Source: Sycon ciliatum (Eukaryota; Porifera; Calcarea; Leucosolenida; Sycettidae). From it: DNA of 64,000 bases. Where the stretch lies: assembly GCF_964019385.1 (NCBI RefSeq), contig NC_088647.1, positions 18,345,533 to 18,409,532 on the forward strand. The letters are read 5' to 3'. Shown here in pieces: positions 25,401 through 32,821 of this stretch; the first letter of the stretch is position 1; each line of letters begins with the position of its first letter. Position numbers and translations under genes: made by a program. The notes below the pieces were generated by a model. That model made no database searches. It was not told the origin of the DNA and saw only the letters and a program-made list of their open reading frames with translations.

Positions 25401-26453
25401 ATTCTACTGTGTTGTGAACTAGTGATGCGAATACTTGTAATTATATGATTTGATTTTAAATTTCAAATGTCTCTGCTCCGCAGAGGGCGTTCGAAAGCTG
25501 CATGTCGACAGAGTGGCGTGCGGTGCCCTGATGACGTCCATCAACATGGCCGGTGTGTCGCTTAGCCTGCTGCGGCTGGACGACACACTGTCGGACGGAC
25601 TAGGTGAGAAGACGTGCCTCCTCTTGGTCCTGCTCCTTGGCTTGCACTTGGATTGTGGGAATTGTGAGGTGGGACATGTGACCGTCGCTGTGTGGCGCAC
25701 ACTCTGCATTGTAGCTACTGAGTCTGAATGATACAGCCACCGGGCCCCGTAAACGCTGTTTCCGAGAGCGGGACGAGCTATTTCACGTTTGGCAACGAGC
25801 AGGTCTAAGCGCATCTACATTAATGGGTCTCTAAATTTGTCTAAATATAAATAATGCTTATCGCCTGCAGTTCTCCAATGAGGCGACATGCTCTCTGCAT
25901 GCACTATTCCTGGAGAGCCGCACACTCTGATGTTCAGGTCACAGGCTGGAGATTGCTGTTGGCGTGGCTTTCGCAGGCCATCATTTTGACTACATCTTCC
26001 ATAGTTCTTTGCTCTAAACTAGTAGAAAGACTTTCATTTTCAATCCCGGAGCCATGTGTCTCGGTCACACTCTCTGTGTTGTTGTTGTTATAGGCTTCGA
26101 AGTTCGAGTTGCATGCTGGCCATCCACAGCATTCCAAAAGCGCGTTGTGCAACCCCCGGTTGTTGTGAAACTGCACTGCACTGTGCAGGCATCTACCACG
26201 TCTGATCATGGAGAATATGATGAAGACGGCAAGAAGACAGGTATTGTACTTGGACCTGTCCTCTTCTTCAAACCTTGATTTGCTGTGAATCCATGTCTGA
26301 TCGGTTTTTGAGTCCATTTGTTCGTATGCATTGTGTTTGGCATGTATTCACCTCAGATGCATTTTTGAAAGTGTGTTTGGTACCGGGAACTTAGGGTCTG
26401 CAGTGAGGGAGTTGTCCTTGATTGACATACACACCATGTACACACGCACGCAC

Positions 26454-26550
<97 letters not shown>

Positions 26551-26570
26551 AACACGCTCACCGTGTATGC

Positions 26571-26618
<48 letters not shown>

Positions 26619-29600
26619 TTGTATGTGCGTATCCATGCGTGGATGCGGGCATGTCTACCCTCAGCTATCAAATCAATACTCTAGTGTCTGAAATTTTAGG
26701 TGCTCAATATTTTCGGTATGAGGGCAAAGGCCAGGTTAATAGGTAAACAGAAATTTTAGGTACAGAGAAGCAGTTCCCTATTGGATTACGTGTGTTAGTG
26801 TTTGTTCGGTTTATTGACATTTTAGGTATGAAACAGATGCACTGACAGTACCGAAAATAAAAGTACACCGAAAATTTGTGAAATTCCAATCCTCTAGTGC
26901 TTGTGCTGTTCTCTCTTTCTTGGCGCAGACCTGTACTTTACGCAGTGCATGCGTTCGGTGTGTGAGAAACTGCTCGACGCCGAGGAGGAACTCAATGACC
27001 TGGACAGCGCGGCCGGTGATGGAGACTGTGGCTCTACGTTCAAGCAAGGCGCTCTGGGTAAGACAGATGTGGAGGCTGTCGGCGAATTAGATCATCATCG
27101 CATGCGCTTTGTATGGAGTGGGGAAACCTCCCGTCCACCCCTGAATTATGGGTATCATGATTGGCATGTTGATATTTGAGGGTAATGGTGTGCCTAGGTG
27201 TGTGTAAAAGTCTCTTGGATTGTCTTTCACACAGGCAGTAAATTCTTGTATTGCAGCACAGGAGACAGAAACTGATGCACACTCAACGCAACCGATATTG
27301 GAATTGTTCTCTTCTGAGAAGTGAACTGTTTTGTCCCGCAGGAAAGGGAAACTGTTTAAAACCAGATAATCTACGTGGAGATAAAAGTTTAATAATAGCA
27401 ATGAAAAGTATGAATGCCGCAGACATCACCACGCAACATGACAATTTGTTCAAGGTTTGGTTTTGTGTGTTTCCAAAATCGATTTTCACGTTCCGATCAT
27501 CAGTGGAAATACGGAACTAAAGAGATCAAGGGCTACCATCCCACCTATTGAGCCACTTGGTCTACCAATTTGAGTGCCGGAATTGTGATAGCCGGTACGT
27601 TGGTAGGACCCTTCAACACCTGAGCGCACGTATCAAGCAGCATGTACCACTTCACATGCTGCCGGACGCAGCAAAAGCGAAGCGCCCGAAGCGGGGAAGA
27701 CCACGCAAGAACCCGCTCCCTCTACCACCGACACAACCAGAGCAAGTCGAACACACGGTGCAGAGGAAGAGTGGTGGATCACTAAGCCAACCGAATGTGC
27801 CTTCTCCACCGTTGCCCTTGCCGCCACCGGAGCCACCACCAGTGCCGTTGGTGGCTGGGGTTTGGGAGGAGTCGGCAACAACAACAGTACCGCCAATCAC
27901 AGACATTGAGCCCATTTCTTTGACACAGTATCCGGCTGTGCGGACACCGCAGCACCCTCCGGCGCTTGATCCGTGGGTCCAGAGACCACGGAGGTCGACC
28001 GCCAATTATTCAACCGAAATATATGCTAGGAATGGCCAAGGCCCACGCGGAGCATCGAAGGAGACCGGAAGCCGGGGGCAAAACGGAACACAATCTCGGG
28101 ACGTAGATGAGGTAAAGACAGTGACACGGGACAGACGTAGGAAGGAGAACATGGATGGTATCAGACGACTGACTGGTGGTGAATATGAGTTGGGTGATGA
28201 TGCGGCGGATGACGAGAATACAGATGACGACGAGGCGGATGACGGCGAGGATACAGATGACGACGAGGCGGGTGATGACGAGGCGGCGGATGAAGACGAG
28301 GCGGATGACGGTGAGACGGCTGGTGGTGATGGTGATAAAACGGACGAGGAGGAGTCAGGTGGCAGGGAAGGTGATGGAGCTGATGAGGGTGAAATTCGTA
28401 AGAAGTCAGCTGTGTATTTGCATTTGTTATCTCGTCCCGATTGTTTGAGTGTGTATGATGATTCCCACTTCTCTGTACTGTGTCGTGCCCGTTATGTCCA
28501 GCAGTTGAAGGTCCTTGAAGCTGTTTGTATTCGTACGCATAAGCCCGATTTGTGTAAGCAAAAAGAACATGTTTTAGCACTTAGGTTATTTTCGTGAGTT
28601 TGCACCCCGTGTTCATGAGTTGTTTCTGCACTGTTCATGCCCGTTTGTCACACTTACTCTGTATTTTAGTTCTCACTTTTTGTAAAACTTACCACAAGTT
28701 ACCCGTCATGTGTCACACTTCTTTGGATTTTTAACCTTTGTTTTTCCCTTGATCTCTTTAGTTCCGTATTTCCACTGATGATCGGAACGTGAAAATCGAT
28801 TTTGGAAACACACAAAACCAAACCTTGAACAAATTGTCATGTTGCGTGGTGATGTCTGCGGCATTCATACTTTTCATTGCTACTGTTTAAAACCAGCACA
28901 ATGTTATTGTAAACCGCCCAATATTCGCGTTTTCTTATAACCAGCAAGTTGCGATGGCAAAAGGTCACGAAGCACCGAAGCCACCTACATACACCCACTG
29001 TTGGAGCTTGATTTCACGCTGGGTAATATTCGCGTTACGCTCTTCTCGCGAAAATAGCGAACTTTAATCCGTCGCGAATATTAGGCAGTTCACAGTAGTC
29101 TATGTCTGTTATGGTACTGTCCAGTGGTCCCTGGCGACGGCGTGTGAACATATTGTGTGTGTGTGTGTGTGTTGAAATTTGAATTTTCGAAATTGAAGAT
29201 GAAGGCGAAGAGAAAGTTGGGACGACAAAGGCTTCTTGTCGCGAGCTGGAATGGGCAGTCACTAGTTGAGAGCACAGGAGATGCTCGGATTTGCCGTAAG
29301 GTGCCATCTGCTGCTAAGAAACGTTGGAGGGACATTGCCGCTGCTGATCTGAGTGCTCGGTGCGTGACAGGTGACTGGTGCGACTTGGCGCAGGACAGAC
29401 GAGACTGGCGCCTCATGTGCAATCATCCCCGGCCGTCTGTTCCAAAGCCTAGAGTGTTCATTTGCGGCTGTGGCAGGGACTTCCGCCGGCCCAACGATGT
29501 AACTCGCCACAGGAAATACTGCAACTCCTGATGCTATCATTGCACGGAGCAATGGGCATCCAAAGGTCCAAAGGTCTGTGTGTTACATGTATATTTGTGT

Positions 29601-31191
29601 ATGCCTGCTGATGTTTCTACAGCCCTGCTGGAAATGCTCGACTCCAACGCCGTCCCCGTGCAGCGACCACATGATGCTCTGGTGGTGATTGCGGCAAAGC
29701 TGGAAGAGGTGATGGGCGGCACATCGGGAGCGGTAAGTACACCATTCTCACACTAACTTAGTACGGTACTACTCAATGAAATCCAACCCTGTGTGTCAAC
29801 TAGTGCTGGGCGTTGTGCATCCCACACCTGATGACTATACACTGGTGCATGACTCTGCAGGACTGTACACTGGTGCATGGCACTAACATGTTCACGACAT
29901 TGGCTTTGACACAGAGATGAAAAGAGGTGTATTTTTACTTCTTTTTTTTAGTAATTTTTACCAGGGTTTGTGTAGATTTTTCCAAGTGGCTTTCAAGTTT
30001 CAATCCCTCTCTTTCTATCCCTCCCTCCCTCAGCTCTACACCCTGATGTTGGTGCGAGTCGCCCACATACTGAAGCAGTCGGGCACTGGTGGAATTGTGC
30101 GGACGTGCCGCGAGTGTGTAACTGGCATGATTGACGTAATCAGCAGGTCAGTTCTGATGTCCGCTGATGCCGGCAATGCTGTTGTGGCTGGTGGTCAGTG
30201 GTAGTGAAACGTGTGTATGTGTGTGTGTGGGGGGGGGGGGGTTGTGTGTGTGTGGGGGGGGGGTGATTAACTCTTGTGTAATCAATGGTGCTAGTGAAGC
30301 TTTTATCAGATCCACTCTGATTTAGCCACCCACACTAGTCAGTGGCGGGTTTAGGGGGGGGCGCGGGGGGCGCGCGCCCCCCCCCTCAAAAATTTCGACC
30401 CAGGTTTCGAAAAATAATACAGGGCGCGCGCCAGGTCGAGCTAGACTAGGCTCGGGGCGCGCGCGGCCTGAAACGATTGTCCAAAAGCGGTTGCACGGTG
30501 CGGTGCTGCTCGAGCTGGTGTTGTACACACTACAGACTACAGTACAGTACACTGTAGTCTACAGTCTACAGAGCTTGAGTAGAGTCTACGTACAGTGAGC
30601 ATGCACGGCTACAGAAACACGGTGACCTGACTGTGTACTGTTGTACAGTGTGATCCCTGCTGGGACGCGCTCGAGGCGTCTTCAACGGTACAAACATCGA
30701 AGAAAAGTCTTCGATCGAGTCAACCAAAACACGATTCGAATGCCGAGGGCTCAGGCGATCATCCTCGTTCGAATCGTGTTTTGGTTGACTCGAAGGCTTT
30801 TCTTCGATGTCTCAGGGACATCCCAAAAGGCCAAGCTCTAGCCAGCAGAGCCTGGAATTTTTGTAAAGCGTTCCTGTGGCGGCGCAACTCCTGCTGCCGC
30901 TCCAACAGGAAACAGTGGGAGTGATGAAGTAAGTTGCTGTTATTCCAGACAATCCAGTTGAACTTTCGGAGCGGACTGACAGTCAAACTCCGCCAGACGT
31001 GGAAGAACCTGTTGTCAGCGAGCAGCCAGAACATAAAGAACAGCGCACAGTGACAAGTACCGCTGCCTAGCCTATGTAAAGGATACTTTGAGAGCGGTGA
31101 GAAATTGCTGGACTCGCAAATTTGAAGTTTACAATGTACATTTGTTGCTGCGTGTACAGAAATACTGCTCGTGGTGTGTGAGATTTACGGC

Positions 31192-31235
<44 letters not shown>

Positions 31236-32244
31236 TTTACTTCACCAAATGCCGGAACAGGCAGAGATGCCTTCTCACCTGCCCATAGGACAGGTTCTCA
31301 CAGAATGATGAAGGGATGATATGCAAGGGAAAACAAGAAATGATAATAATAATAACTTATAAGACAGAAAGGACCAACAGAAGAAAGGGAAAAATTTATA
31401 TCAAGAACAATTTCATGGAGTCAGAAATAGAAAGACAATAATTTCATGGAGTCAAAGAATTGAAAGACAATCTCATGGAGTCAGGAACACGTGGTTGATT
31501 TTATAGACATGCATGCACAAATGATTGATAGATGAGAAGGTTGGAATTTATGGCAGATAATAAAAGTTTAACGAGGACAAAGTAAGTATATCAATGGCAG
31601 AAAGAGCTTTTCGGAAGGGACCAGGGACACGTATCACTCTAAAATCAGAGGGGAGAGCGTTCCAGAGAATGCTTCCCCAAAACATCATGCTCGATCGTAC
31701 CGCAGGCCCACGGAGAAAGGGAACTTGAAGCAAGTTCGACACTTGTCCCCGTGTGGTGCGCTGATCCTCCGGAACAGTCTCTGGGGCCGTTCGGGTGAAT
31801 AACTGTTGAAGAAGGGGCTACAGGAGGAGCTTCTTGACATTGGTTTTCAAAATGGCTGACCTGGGACAGTAGCATGATGTCATCTACCCCCACCCCATCC
31901 CGCCTTGATCCCGGCCGCAACCCCCCCTCAGCCAAATCCTGGACACGCCACTGCTAGTAGCAAGTATTACCTTCACTGGGGGCTGGGGTACCTACAGTTG
32001 GATCCCGGGACGGACACCCTGATGTCGTCAATCCTTTTTCTGCACCTTGTCCTCACCCACTTACTGAGGTGTGGTGAGCCCATAAGTGGGATTATTTCAA
32101 GTCCACCCTAGTTTGGGGATTTCAGGGGGTGTCGGCCGTTGGGTGGTTCAATGGCCAATTGAGTCATCTTTCCAAGATTCCTTTTGAGTCTCTCTCCCCT
32201 CTCCCGGGGAGACCCATGTGACCAGTTTTGGCAGTGAGCAAGTA

Positions 32245-32323
<79 letters not shown>

Positions 32324-32784
32324 CAGCTAGTACAGTTGTTGGGTACACTTTTGCCAGAATAATATGAAGTGCTTTCTATATTATACATGCACGTACCTGG
32401 TGATCATCGACCTCTGTCAGGCTCTTGATTAACTGTTGTGTAATCAACTAGTCAATGGTGCTAGTGAATCCTTTATCGCATCCACTCTATTTAGTTTGTT
32501 AAATAACACACGCCAGCAGCAAGTGTTTCCTGGGACAGGGGTAAATGCAGTTGGATTCCAGGACGGATACCCTGATACCATCAATCTGTTGATCTAATTC
32601 TCGTCCTCATGCACTTACGGTAGTTTTGTGAGCCCATAAAAAAGGGGATCAGTTCCAAGCGCACCCAGAGTTTGGGTGTTTCAGGGGTCATCTTTCCACG
32701 ATTCCTTTTGAATCTCGCTCAGCTCTCCCAGGGAGACCTATGTGATCAGTTTCAGTCAGTGAGGGAGTACATAACTGTGTATGT

Positions 32785-32821
<37 letters not shown>

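Larger units (their letters stand above)
30340..31953. mobile_element. hAT-like element, 1.6 kb, 5-bp TSD, carrying a LINE fragment
   Basis: Left CAGTGGCGGGTTTAGGGGGG and right TCCTGGACACGCCACTG, flanked by CTAGT (30335-30339, 31954-31958). No transposase ORF is recognisable. Inside are a long hairpin (30694-30811) and a minus-strand LINE 3' fragment (31195-31745). It interrupts the first unit of a tandem duplication; the second unit at 32427 shows the uninterrupted site. TKFC intron 11. Confidence 0.65.
30267..32770 (+). repeat. Tandem duplication in TKFC intron 11
   Basis: Two diverged units begin GATTAACT.TTGTGTAATCAA (30267 and 32427), pass through CCACTCT.ATTTAG, TTGGAT, GAGCCCATAA, CATCTTTCCA.GATTCCTTTT and CAGGGAGACC-like motifs, and end in (TG)n tracts at 32250 and 32777. 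Unit 1 is interrupted by the hAT-like element at 30340-31953; without it the units are each several hundred bp. Confidence 0.7.

Noticed and set aside
26331-26690. His-Thr and Cys-Val repeat ORFs
   Set aside because: Products of (CA)n/(GT)n tracts in TKFC intron 8.
26695-26885. Second copy of the 33942 MITE
   Set aside because: ACCGAAAAT/ATTTTCGGT motifs occur, but no clear TIRs or TSD; mentioned only as a decayed relative.
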